Shown: in pieces, positions 9,411 through 16,118 of the stretch
Position numbering within the stretch: the stretch's first letter is position 1
How the letters are laid out: every line of letters starts with the position of its first letter
Position numbers and translations under genes: made by a program
Origin: an uncultured Oscillospiraceae bacterium
Lineage (GTDB): Bacteria > Bacillota > Clostridia > Oscillospirales > Oscillospiraceae
Length of the DNA: 34,422 bases
NCBI GenBank assembly: GCA_947584295.1
Contig: CANPWM010000019.1
Span: 1-34,422 of the forward strand
Reading direction: 5' to 3'
The notes under the pieces: model-generated
Database searches by the model: none
The model's input: the letters and a program-made list of their open reading frames with translations, nothing else
What the model was told of the DNA's origin: nothing

Positions 9411-9416
9411 ATTATA
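9411..9416 (-). promoter_or_regulatory. Extended -10 element for the leftward acidic protein gene
   Basis: On the minus strand the sequence TGCTATAAT gives a perfect -10 box with the TGn extension (TATAAT at 9411-9416). No good -35 is seen at 17 bases, as is common with extended -10 promoters. The distance to the ATG at 9369 is about 40 bases. Confidence 0.5.
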
Positions 9417-9450
9417 GCAAACTCCGCGAAAGAATTCTACAAGAAAACAC

Positions 9451-9479
9451 TTGTTTTATTCCCGGGATTAGAATATATT
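9451..9479 (+). promoter_or_regulatory. Promoter of murI operon
   Basis: TTGTTT (9451-9456) and TATATT (9474-9479) are separated by 17 bases in an AT-rich patch. Transcription would begin near 9486, giving a leader of about 55 bases before the murI start. Two copies of AGGGTGAATC lie in this leader at 9483-9492 and 9513-9522. Confidence 0.65.
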
Positions 9480-9540
9480 ATTAGGGTGAATCAGAATTTG
9501 AGAAATCGTATCAGGGTGAATCGTATCGGAGGGTGTGACT

Positions 9541-10356
9541 ATGGATCTTCGACCCATCGGGGTGTTCGACTCGGGCCTGGGGGGGCTTACCTGCGTGAAG
9601 CGCCTCCGGGAGCTGATGCCGGGGGAGGATATCATCTACCTGGGGGACACCGGGCGGGTGCCTTACGGCGGCAAGAGCCGGGAGACCATTTTGACTTACG
9701 CAAGGCAGGACATCGCCTTTTTGCGGCGCTATGATATCAAGGCGGTGGTGGCCGCCTGCGGGACGGTGAGTACCAACGGCATCGAGGAGATCGCCGGGGA
9801 CTATCCCATTCCCGTGTGGGGCGTGGCCGCGGCGGCGGCGACGGCGGCGGTGAAAAAGACCAGGAACGGGCGCATCGGCCTTATCGGCACCAAGGCGTCT
9901 ATCCGCAGCACCGCCTACGACGAGAAGATCCTGGCGCTGATGCCCCAGGCGCGGATCGTCAAGCGGGCCTGCCCGCTGTTCGTTCCCATCGTGGAGGACG
10001 GGCGCATCGGCGACGGCGACCCGGTGCTGGAGCTGGTGGCCAGGGAGTATTTAGACGAGCTGAAGCGGGCCGGGGTGGACACGCTGATTTTGGGCTGTAC
10101 CCACTACCCGCTGATCGCCGGTACCATCGGGCGCATCATGGGGCCGCGGGTGGCGCTTATCGACTCCGGCGCGGAGATCGCGGCCCTGGTGAAGAGCCGC
10201 CTGGAGCGGGAGAACGCCCTGGCGGATCGGGAAAAGGGGACAGTTGGGTATTTCGTCACCGACAGCGCCGAGGATTTTGCCCAGACAGCCTCGCTGTTCC
10301 TGGGCGTCCCGGTGGAGGGTTCCGTCCGGCGGGTGACCCTGGGGGAGAGCGCGTGA
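9541..10356 (+). CDS. murI: Glutamate racemase
   Basis: Converts L-glutamate to D-glutamate for peptidoglycan. The 271-residue product has the family's N-terminal VFDSGLGGLTCVK motif with catalytic Asp/Ser, YLGDTGRVPYG, a first catalytic-cysteine motif AACGTVSTNG, and the second catalytic-cysteine motif LGCTHYPL. The first cysteine motif is usually written A-C-N-T-A-S; here the Asn is Gly and the Ala is Val, a variant to note, although both catalytic cysteines are kept. The ATG at 9541 follows GGAGGGTG and the protein starts at the usual place. Its stop overlaps the GTG of the next gene, and argS follows, so the three genes form an operon. Confidence 0.93.
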   Translation: MDLRPIGVFDSGLGGLTCVKRLRELMPGEDIIYLGDTGRVPYGGKSRETILTYARQDIAFLRRYDIKAVVAACGTVSTNGIEEIAGDYPIPVWGVAAAAATAAVKKTRNGRIGLIGTKASIRSTAYDEKILALMPQARIVKRACPLFVPIVEDGRIGDGDPVLELVAREYLDELKRAGVDTLILGCTHYPLIAGTIGRIMGPRVALIDSGAEIAALVKSRLERENALADREKGTVGYFVTDSAEDFAQTASLFLGVPVEGSVRRVTLGESA

Positions 10357-10766
10357 GCGCCGCCAGGATATCCGTGGAGCTGCGGGACGGGGAGGAGCGG
10401 ATCCGGCAAGCCTTTGACGGCACGGCGGAGATCCGGGACGGCGCGGCGAGGCTGCGCTATCAGGAGACCGGGGAGAACGGCCTGGACGGCAGTGTGGAGA
10501 TACGGGCCGGGGGCCGGGAGCTGGTCATAGAGCGCCGGGGCGCGGTCACCATGGTGGAGCGGCTGGCCCTGGGGATCCCCACGGTGTTCACCTACGCCAC
10601 GCCCCACGGGGAGACGGACATACGGGTGGACACCCGGAAGCTGCGTCTGGAGATCAAAGAGACAAAAGGCCGCCTGTGGGCGGAGTTTTACCAGCGCCTG
10701 GGCGGCGAGCCGGTGAAAAAGGCGCTGGAGATCAGATATACCGTTACAAAAGAGGGAGAGGATTGA
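10353..10766 (+). CDS. DUF1934 (YwiB-like) beta-barrel protein
   Basis: A 137-residue protein of the DUF1934 family, in Bacillus represented by YwiB, which likewise lies just upstream of argS. The pattern of alternating strands with ERRGAVTMVERLALGIPTVFTYATPHGETDIRVDTRKL and a C-terminal RYTV strand is typical of this calycin-like small barrel. No enzymatic function is established. The GTG start overlaps the murI stop, and the gene ends four bases before argS, so coupling is likely. The assignment rests on motif memory plus gene order. Confidence 0.8.
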   Translation: MSAARISVELRDGEERIRQAFDGTAEIRDGAARLRYQETGENGLDGSVEIRAGGRELVIERRGAVTMVERLALGIPTVFTYATPHGETDIRVDTRKLRLEIKETKGRLWAEFYQRLGGEPVKKALEIRYTVTKEGED

Positions 10767-10770
10767 CCTT

Positions 10771-12516
10771 ATGAACCTGATCGACGAGGCAAAAAAGCAG
10801 ATCGACGAGCTTTTGAACGCGGCCTGTGAGAAGGCCGCCCAAAAGGGGACGCTCCCCGCCGGGTGCGCCCTGCGGGGGACCGTGGAGATCCCCAAGGACG
10901 TGATTTTCGGCGACTACGCCAGCTCCGCCGCCATGGCGGCGGCCAGGGAGATGCGCATGGCCCCCCGGAAGATCGCCGAGGCGCTGTGCGCGGAGCTTGA
11001 CCTGACGGACACGTTTTTTGAGAGCGTCAGCGTCGCCGGGGCGGGCTTTATCAACTTCCGGCTGGGCAGCCGCTGGTACGGCGACGTGATCCGGGCCGTG
11101 GAGGCCGAGGGGAAGCGGTACGGGCAGTCCGATGTGGGCGGCGGCGAGAAGGTCATGGTGGAGTTCGTGTCCGCCAACCCCACCGGCCCCATGCACATGG
11201 GCAACGCCCGGGGCGGCGTGCTGGGGGATACCCTGGCCAACGTCCTGAAGCTGGCGGGCTTTGACGTGTGGAAGGAGTTTTACGTCAACGACGCCGGGAA
11301 CCAGGTACACAAGTTCGCCGTGTCCATCTACGCCAGGGCCATGCAGGAGAAGCTGGGGGAGGACAATTACGAGTTCCCCGAGGACGGCTACCACGGCGAG
11401 GATATCCGGGAGCTGGCCCGGGATTTTCTGGTGGAGGCTCCCGCCTTCCCGGAGGGGAAAAGCGCGGAGGCGTGGCAGGAGGCCATGGCGGTCTTTGGCC
11501 TTGCCCGGAATATCCCCCGCATGAAGGCGGATCTTCTGAAATACGGTATCGAGTATGACCGGTGGTTTTTGGAGTCGGGCCTTCACGAGTCCGGCTATGT
11601 GGCCGAGACGGTGGAGATCCTGGCGAAAAACGGCTGGACCTATGAAAAAGAGGGGGCCCTGTGGCTGAAAACCGCCGATCTGCTGCGGAAAAAGTACGTG
11701 GCCGAGGGGAAAACCCCCGAGGAGGCGGAGAAGCTGGATCTGAAGGACGACGTTCTCCGGCGGGCCAACGGGTTTTACACCTACTTCGCCGCCGACATCG
11801 CCTACCACCGCGATAAGCTTGAGAAGCGGGGCTTCTCTAAGGTCATCAACGTCTGGGGCGCGGATCACCACGGCCACGTGGCCCGCCTGCAGGCCGCCGT
11901 GGACGGCCTGGGGCTGGAGGGGTCGAAGCGCATCGTCATCGTCCTGATGCAATTGGTCAATCTTTTACAGGACGGCCAGCCGGTGCGTATGTCCAAGCGG
12001 ACGGGCAAGGCCATCGCCCTCCACGACCTGCTGGACGAGATCAGCGTTGACGCGGCGCGGTATTATTTCAACAACCGGGCCGCCACCAGCCCCCTGGATT
12101 TCGACCTGGATCTGGCGGTGCGGCAGGACAGCGAGAACCCGGTGTATTACGTCCAGTACGCCCACGCCCGCATCTGCACCCTCCTGGGCCTGCTGGCGGG
12201 GGACGGCCATCAGGTGAAGGCCGCCGGGGCGCTTCGGTTCGACCTGCTGACGGACGAGACGGAAAAGGCGCTGATCAAGCAGATCTCCGCCTTCCCCGAG
12301 GAGATCAAGCTGGCGGCCCGGGACTACGACCCCAGCCGGGTGAACAGGTATCTCATGGAGCTGGCGGCCCGGTTCCATCGGTTCTACAACGCCTGCCGCA
12401 TCCGGGGCGCGGAGGAGGCCCTGCTGGACGCCCGGCTGAAGCTGGCCGACACCGTGCGCGTCGTCCTGGAGGACGGCCTGGCGGTACTGGGGGTAAGCGC
12501 GCCGGAGAAGATGTGA
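10771..12516 (+). CDS. argS: Arginyl-tRNA synthetase
   Basis: Class I aminoacyl-tRNA synthetase that charges tRNA-Arg. The 581-residue product has the ArgRS N-terminal additional domain (about residues 1-110), the catalytic fold beginning with SANPTGPMHMGNARGG, the KMSKS-equivalent VRMSKRTGK, and the C-terminal DALR anticodon-binding domain (about 450-581, with YAHARICTLL and HRFYNACRI). The HIGH motif reads HMGN instead of the usual HVGH, so its last histidine is Asn. Similar HMGN forms occur in other clostridial enzymes as far as I recall, so the protein is probably active. The start is the ATG at 10771 after AGGGAGAGGATTGACCTT. Confidence 0.96.
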   Translation: MNLIDEAKKQIDELLNAACEKAAQKGTLPAGCALRGTVEIPKDVIFGDYASSAAMAAAREMRMAPRKIAEALCAELDLTDTFFESVSVAGAGFINFRLGSRWYGDVIRAVEAEGKRYGQSDVGGGEKVMVEFVSANPTGPMHMGNARGGVLGDTLANVLKLAGFDVWKEFYVNDAGNQVHKFAVSIYARAMQEKLGEDNYEFPEDGYHGEDIRELARDFLVEAPAFPEGKSAEAWQEAMAVFGLARNIPRMKADLLKYGIEYDRWFLESGLHESGYVAETVEILAKNGWTYEKEGALWLKTADLLRKKYVAEGKTPEEAEKLDLKDDVLRRANGFYTYFAADIAYHRDKLEKRGFSKVINVWGADHHGHVARLQAAVDGLGLEGSKRIVIVLMQLVNLLQDGQPVRMSKRTGKAIALHDLLDEISVDAARYYFNNRAATSPLDFDLDLAVRQDSENPVYYVQYAHARICTLLGLLAGDGHQVKAAGALRFDLLTDETEKALIKQISAFPEEIKLAARDYDPSRVNRYLMELAARFHRFYNACRIRGAEEALLDARLKLADTVRVVLEDGLAVLGVSAPEKM

Positions 12517-12530
12517 CGGGGGAAAAGCCG

Positions 12531-13007
12531 ATGCTGATGCTTTTCAAACAACGCTTTTTCTCCTGGTTCGACAGCTACGACATCTATGACGAGGCCGGCG
12601 GCGTACTCTACACCGTCAAGGGGCAGCTCAGCTGGGGCCACTGCCTGAAGATCTTCGACCAGTACGGCGCGGAGGCGGGGACGGTGAAGGAGCGGATCTT
12701 TACGCTCCTGCCCAGGTTCGAGCTGTATATCGGCGAAACGTATGTGGGGTGCGTTAACCGGGAATTCTCCTTTTTTCGGCCCCGGTACAACATCGACTGC
12801 CGGGACTGGCGCGTGGAGGGGAACTTCATGGAGTGGGACTACACGGTGACGGACGGGACGGGCGCGCAGGTGGCCACGGTGTCCAAGGAGCTGTGGAATT
12901 GGACGGACACCTACGTGATCGACGTGGCCGATCCCCGGGACGCCCTTATGGCGCTGATGCTGGTGCTGGCCATCGACGCGGAGAAATGCTCCCGGAACAA
13001 CGGGTGA
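12531..13007 (+). CDS. LURP-one-related (YxjI-like) protein
   Basis: A 158-residue protein of the LURP-one-related/DUF567 type, a tubby-like beta-barrel fold found in bacteria (YxjI) and plants. The start MLMLFKQRFFSWFDSYDIYDEAGGVLYTVKGQLSWGH, the central LYIGETYVGCVNREFSFFRPRYNI and the end DTYVIDVADPRDALMALMLVLAIDA follow the family's pattern of paired strands followed by one hydrophobic C-terminal helix. The function in bacteria is not known. I prefer the ATG at 12531, preceded by GGGGGA, over the GTG at 12513 that overlaps the argS stop. Placement suggests co-transcription with argS. Confidence 0.82.
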   Translation: MLMLFKQRFFSWFDSYDIYDEAGGVLYTVKGQLSWGHCLKIFDQYGAEAGTVKERIFTLLPRFELYIGETYVGCVNREFSFFRPRYNIDCRDWRVEGNFMEWDYTVTDGTGAQVATVSKELWNWTDTYVIDVADPRDALMALMLVLAIDAEKCSRNNG

Positions 13008-13018
13008 ATATGTACCCG

Positions 13019-13047
13019 TTGACATTTCAGACAGGGCATGGTATTAT
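13019..13047 (+). promoter_or_regulatory. Strong consensus promoter downstream of LURP-one gene
   Basis: TTGACA (13019-13024), a 17-base spacer and TATTAT (13042-13047) form a near-consensus sigma-A promoter. It begins only 12 bases after the stop of the preceding gene and feeds a short region that ends at the terminator at 13152-13180. Confidence 0.75.
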
Positions 13048-13053
13048 CAAATC

Positions 13054-13180
13054 GGAAAGGCGGGTGAATGACATGAAAAACAAAGTCCTGACGGGGATAG
13101 AGTGTCATTCGCCCACAGCCTGACGCGGCCACGTGGCTATGGCACAGTTTTGGCGTCCCTTTGTCGGGGGACGCCTTTTT
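13054..13180 (+). ncRNA. Short transcript: candidate small RNA or 16-residue peptide gene
   Basis: Between a near-consensus promoter and a strong terminator lies a unit of about 125 bases. It includes a 16-codon reading frame (13073-13123, MKNKVLTGIECHSPTA) preceded by purine-rich sequence, but most of the transcript is noncoding. The frame is shorter than half the transcript and continues into GC-rich sequence with several small inverted segments. It may be a small RNA, a regulatory leader that ends at the terminator with no gene after it, or a tiny peptide gene. The later insertion of the IS200-like remnant may have cut it off from a former downstream gene. Confidence 0.4.
13152..13180 (+). 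terminator. Rho-independent terminator
   Basis: An 8-bp stem (GGCGTCCC at 13152-13159 with its complement at 13168-13175) is followed directly by five T residues (13176-13180). It ends the short transcript begun at the promoter at 13019. Confidence 0.85.
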
Positions 13181-13190
13181 GTAAACTGAA

Positions 13191-13552
13191 AACCACTCGT
13201 TAAACGAGTGGTTCAAAAAAGCCTATGGCGATGAGGAAGAATCCCTGTTAGAATAAACATACGGTCTGGCAGCTGCATGTATATTCTAACAGGGAGACAT
13301 TCATATGGGAATGAACGACGTAAAGAGTTTAGCATACAAGATACAAAAATGCAGCGGAAAAAGTACAGGGAGTAAAAACCATCCAATGAAGGGGATGCGG
13401 AAAGAAGAATAAAGGATAAAGCCAAAAATAGAAGAAAAAGTGTAGGAGAAAGGATTTTTTACGCGACTGACAGACGTACTTACACGTTTGACGTGTCCGC
13501 GAGGAACATAGGGCTTTGCCCGCATGTGAAAAACCACCGGCTTCGCCGGTGG
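13191..13552 (+). mobile_element. Miniature IS200/IS605-like remnant
   Basis: The segment is bounded by two subterminal hairpins: an 11-bp stem at 13191-13201/13203-13213 and an 8-bp stem at 13534-13541/13545-13552. Both are preceded by AAAAACCAC-like sequence, as in IS200/IS605 ends. Inside, a 13-bp stem (13243-13255/13282-13294) places a long hairpin just before a ribosome binding site and ATG at 13305, the arrangement known to mute IS200 transposase translation. The frame from that ATG starts MGMNDVKSLA, like the beginning of IS200 TnpA proteins (DVxSLAHT), but then departs from the family and stops after 35 codons. No Y1 transposase core (HUH motif) remains. I read it as an internal-deletion derivative. 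The exact ends are uncertain. Confidence 0.6.
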
Positions 13553-13585
13553 ATGTTTATTTGTGGCCGCGATAAAAGGAGATTT

Positions 13586-14044
13586 ATGGATAATATCACG
13601 ATAACCGATTTTACCGATGCGCGTTTTACCCAAATGTTCCGCAGATATTTCGGAGAGCTTGGCATAGCCGTCCGGGACTGGGACGGGCTGTTCCGGGAGA
13701 TGAACGGCGGGGAGAACACCGCCATTATAAGCGTGGCCCCGGACGGTCACGCCACGGGATTTATACAGTTTTGTCCCATGCGCTTTGAAAGCTGGTTCTT
13801 CACCTTCCGCACCGGGTTCATTCGGGAATTCTGGGTGGAGCCGGAGAGCAGGGGCCGGGGGATCGGCTCGGAGCTTTTGCGTCTGACGGAGGAGTACTTT
13901 CAGCGGGCGGGACTGCGGTGGGCGATACTTACCACCGACACGGCGGAGCGGTTTTACACGTGCCGGGGCTACAAGCCAGCGCCGGACATCGGCGCGAAAA
14001 ACGGCGACACGGCGTTCATTCGGGACCTTGAAAAGATTCCTTGA
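13586..14044 (+). CDS. GNAT-family N-acetyltransferase
   Basis: A 152-residue GNAT acetyltransferase. The acetyl-CoA-binding motif A is clear: REFWVEPESRGRGIGSELLRLTEEY, with the R-G-R-G-I-G pyrophosphate loop at about residues 91-96. A second conserved segment AERFYTCRGYKPAP corresponds to the C-terminal FY.xxGF motif. The acceptor substrate cannot be predicted. The ATG at 13586 follows AAAGGAGA. The gene begins 34 bases after the IS-like remnant, and the -35 box of the next gene overlaps its stop codon. No partner gene points to a role. Confidence 0.88.
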   Translation: MDNITITDFTDARFTQMFRRYFGELGIAVRDWDGLFREMNGGENTAIISVAPDGHATGFIQFCPMRFESWFFTFRTGFIREFWVEPESRGRGIGSELLRLTEEYFQRAGLRWAILTTDTAERFYTCRGYKPAPDIGAKNGDTAFIRDLEKIP

Positions 14045-14069
14045 CAAACCCTCCCCGGGGGGATATTCT
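14041..14069 (+). promoter_or_regulatory. Promoter of metY
   Basis: TTGACA (14041-14046), 17 bases, then TATTCT (14064-14069). The -35 box overlaps the stop codon of the GNAT gene. The leader to the ATG at 14107 is only about 30 bases, too short for a SAM riboswitch. Confidence 0.75.
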
Positions 14070-14106
14070 TAGTGTATTACAATAAACCCGAAAAGAGGTA
14101 ATCCAC

Positions 14107-15390
14107 ATGAGCGAACAGGGCATCGGTACCAAATGCGTCCAGGCGGGCTATACGCCGGGCAACGGCGAGCCGCGGCAGATCCCCATTATCCAGTCCACCA
14201 CGTTCAAATACGACACCAGCGAACACATGGGCAAGCTCTTTGACCTGGAGGAGTCCGGCTACTTCTACACCCGCCTCCAGAACCCCACCAACGACATGGT
14301 GGCCGCCAAGATCGCGGCCCTGGAGGGCGGCACGGCGGCTATGCTCACCAGCTCCGGCCAGGCGGCCAACTTCTACGCCGTCTTTAACATCGCCACCTGC
14401 GGCGACCACGTGGTGGCCAGCTCCACCATCTACGGCGGCACCTATAACCTGTTCCACGTGACCATGCGCAAGATGGGCGTGGACTTCACCTTCGTCTCCC
14501 CGGACTGCACCGAGGAGGAGCTGAACGCCGCCTTCCGGCCCAACACCAAGGCCGTTTTCGGCGAGACCATCGCCAACCCCGCCCTGACGGTGCTGGACAT
14601 CGAGAAATTCGCCAAGGCCGCCCACGACCACGGTGTTCCTCTCATCGTGGACAACACCTTCGCCACCCCGGTGAACTGCCGGCCCATGGAGTGGGGCGCG
14701 GACGTCGTCACCCACTCCACCACCAAATACATGGACGGCCACGGCGCCGGTGTGGGCGGGGCCATTGTGGACTCCGGCAAATTTGACTGGCTGGCCCACG
14801 CGGACAAGTTCCCCGGCCTCACCACCCCCGACGACAGCTACCACGGCGTCACCTACGCCAAGAAATTCGGCCTGGGCGGGGCCTTCATCACCAAATGCAC
14901 CGCCCAGCTCATGCGGGACTTCGGCTCCATTCAGTCCCCCCAGAACGCCTTTATCCTGAATCTGGGCCTGGAGAGCCTCCACGTCAGGATGCCCCGCCAC
15001 TGCGAAAACGGCCTGGCCGTGGCAAAATTCCTGAAGGGCCACCCCAAGATCAGCTTCGTCATCTACCCCGGCCTGGAGGGGGACAAGTACCACAACCTGG
15101 CGATGAAATATATGCCCAACGGCACCTGCGGCGTGGTGAGCTTCGGCTTCACCGGCGGCAGGAGCGCCGCCGAGGCGTTTATGAAGCACCTGCGTCTGGG
15201 GGCCATCGAGACCCACGTGGCCGACGCCCGCACCTGCTGCCTCCACCCGGCCAGCGCCACCCACCGGCAGATGAACGACGCGGAGCTGGTGGCCGCCGGT
15301 ATCACCCCCGACCTTGTGCGTATGTCCTGCGGCCTGGAGGATTCCGCCGACCTTATCGCCGACATCGCCCAGGCGCTGGAGAAAATTTAA
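14107..15390 (+). CDS. metY: O-acetylhomoserine sulfhydrylase / aminocarboxypropyltransferase
   Basis: A 427-residue PLP enzyme of the Cys/Met metabolism family, most like O-acetylhomoserine sulfhydrylase (MetY), which makes homocysteine from O-acetylhomoserine and sulfide. Visible landmarks are YTRLQNPTND near residue 57, the glycine-rich SSGQAANF, the VDNTFATP motif with PLP-binding Asp, and the Schiff-base lysine K207 in THSTTKYMDGHG. The length fits MetY (about 425-430) better than cystathionine gamma-synthase (about 380-400), and the insertion around residues 225-250 (TTPDDSYHGVTYA) is typical of MetY. The gene stands alone with its own promoter and terminator. A related methionine gamma-lyase activity cannot be excluded from sequence. 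Confidence 0.92.
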   Translation: MSEQGIGTKCVQAGYTPGNGEPRQIPIIQSTTFKYDTSEHMGKLFDLEESGYFYTRLQNPTNDMVAAKIAALEGGTAAMLTSSGQAANFYAVFNIATCGDHVVASSTIYGGTYNLFHVTMRKMGVDFTFVSPDCTEEELNAAFRPNTKAVFGETIANPALTVLDIEKFAKAAHDHGVPLIVDNTFATPVNCRPMEWGADVVTHSTTKYMDGHGAGVGGAIVDSGKFDWLAHADKFPGLTTPDDSYHGVTYAKKFGLGGAFITKCTAQLMRDFGSIQSPQNAFILNLGLESLHVRMPRHCENGLAVAKFLKGHPKISFVIYPGLEGDKYHNLAMKYMPNGTCGVVSFGFTGGRSAAEAFMKHLRLGAIETHVADARTCCLHPASATHRQMNDAELVAAGITPDLVRMSCGLEDSADLIADIAQALEKI

Positions 15391-15460
15391 CTTACACCCA
15401 ATGACAGGAAGCGTATAGGTGGAAACGAGGATGTTCATTGCCTTGGAGCATGGATCTATT

Positions 15461-15507
15461 CAACGGGCATTTCGGTACGTCAGGTTTTAAATTGCCCGGT
15501 TGTTTTT
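15461..15507 (+). terminator. Probable terminator of metY
   Basis: An interrupted stem (CAACGGGCATTT at 15461-15472 with AAATTGCCCGGTTG at 15489-15502, one bulged base) is followed by five T residues (15503-15507). It lies 70 bases after the metY stop. Its loop is rather long, so it is less certain than the other terminators. Confidence 0.55.
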
Positions 15508-15601
15508 CCAATGCCATTCAGTTAACATACGCCGCAGATACATCTGTGTATCACAACAGGCGCGGATTTCTGTGTGAAAATTTGAAAATACCTTGACAAA
15601 G

Positions 15602-15663
15602 CAGATAGCTTATGGGGCCTTGTTGCTGGCTGTGGTCAGCAACGAGGCCCCATAAGCTATCTG
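15602..15663. repeat. Long inverted repeat (27-base arms)
   Basis: Arms 15602-15628 and 15637-15663 match at 26 of 27 positions; the one difference would be a G-U pair in RNA. The loop is eight bases. A TTGACA lies four bases before the left arm (15593-15598). No T-run follows the right arm, so this is not a normal terminator. It sits at the border between the GC-rich core genes and the accessory island, in a 395-base stretch with no gene. Confidence 0.85.
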
Positions 15664-15683
15664 ACCACAATAGTCGCCGTTTT

Positions 15684-15718
15684 TACCATATTCGCCAAAA
15701 AAGATACCAAATTCGCCA
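15684..15718 (+). promoter_or_regulatory. Tandem operator-like direct repeats, candidate LytTR site
   Basis: Two copies of TACCAWATTCGCCA (15684-15697 and 15705-15718) differ at one base and are spaced exactly 21 bp start to start, two helical turns. They end a few bases before the expected -35 position of the island's first promoter. LytTR regulators such as AgrA, BtsR and YpdB bind direct repeats of about this period at this position. A related 12/14 match lies beside the promoter of the LytTR gene at 32927-32940. Confidence 0.6.
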
Positions 15719-15723
15719 TGAAA

Positions 15724-15752
15724 ATCTTTTTGGAGGCAATTACTGATAAAAT
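15724..15752 (+). promoter_or_regulatory. Promoter of the island's left operon, weak -35
   Basis: A -10 box TAAAAT (15747-15752) lies 34 bases before the DUF6485 start. At 17 bases upstream the sequence is ATCTTT, far from TTGACA. A good -10 with a poor -35, and direct repeats just upstream, is the usual layout of an activator-dependent promoter. Confidence 0.5.
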
Positions 15753-15785
15753 GATCACTGTCGAATTTAAAAGAAGGAATTATTT

Positions 15786-15977
15786 ATGAACGCTTGTGAC
15801 AACACGAGACCCTGCCCGTGTACGTATGACTGCCCGCGTCATGGGAAATGCTGCGCCTGCGTGGCGCACCACCGTGACAACAATGAGGGCGTTCCGGGAT
15901 GTTTCTTTTCTAAAGAAGCGGAGGTGACCTACGACAGAAGCATTGAAAACCTGGCAAGGGATCATGGACTTCTGTAA
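15786..15977 (+). CDS. Small cysteine-rich protein, DUF6485-like
   Basis: A 63-residue protein with eight cysteines, seven of them in the first 40 residues, in the pattern CPCTYDCPRHGKCCACVAHHR...GVPGCFF, as in the DUF6485 family of small clostridial proteins. The spacing suggests a metal-binding (probably zinc or iron-sulfur) mini-domain; the function is unknown. The ATG is preceded by AGAAGGAATTATTT. It is the first gene after the candidate LytTR operator, followed after about 140 bases by the ABC permease gene, so it may head the same transcript. The pattern match is strong for such a short protein. Confidence 0.8.
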   Translation: MNACDNTRPCPCTYDCPRHGKCCACVAHHRDNNEGVPGCFFSKEAEVTYDRSIENLARDHGLL

Positions 15978-16118
15978 GCTTTTGGAAGGAATCGCACGGA
16001 TACACGGAGGAAACGAATTAAATTATACGATTGAACAGTGATTTGAGCATATTGGCTGAATAAGAAGAAATTCACAAAAGCAAGCGAAGAAATCATAGAA
16101 AGACAGGTGAATTTTCAA

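Noticed and set aside
14047-14106. SAM or T-box riboswitch ahead of metY
   Set aside because: Only about 37 bases lie between the -10 box and the start codon, with no room for such structures.
15593-15621. TTGACA before the long hairpin as a promoter
   Set aside because: No acceptable -10 box lies 16-18 bases downstream; the sequence there is the GC-rich hairpin arm.
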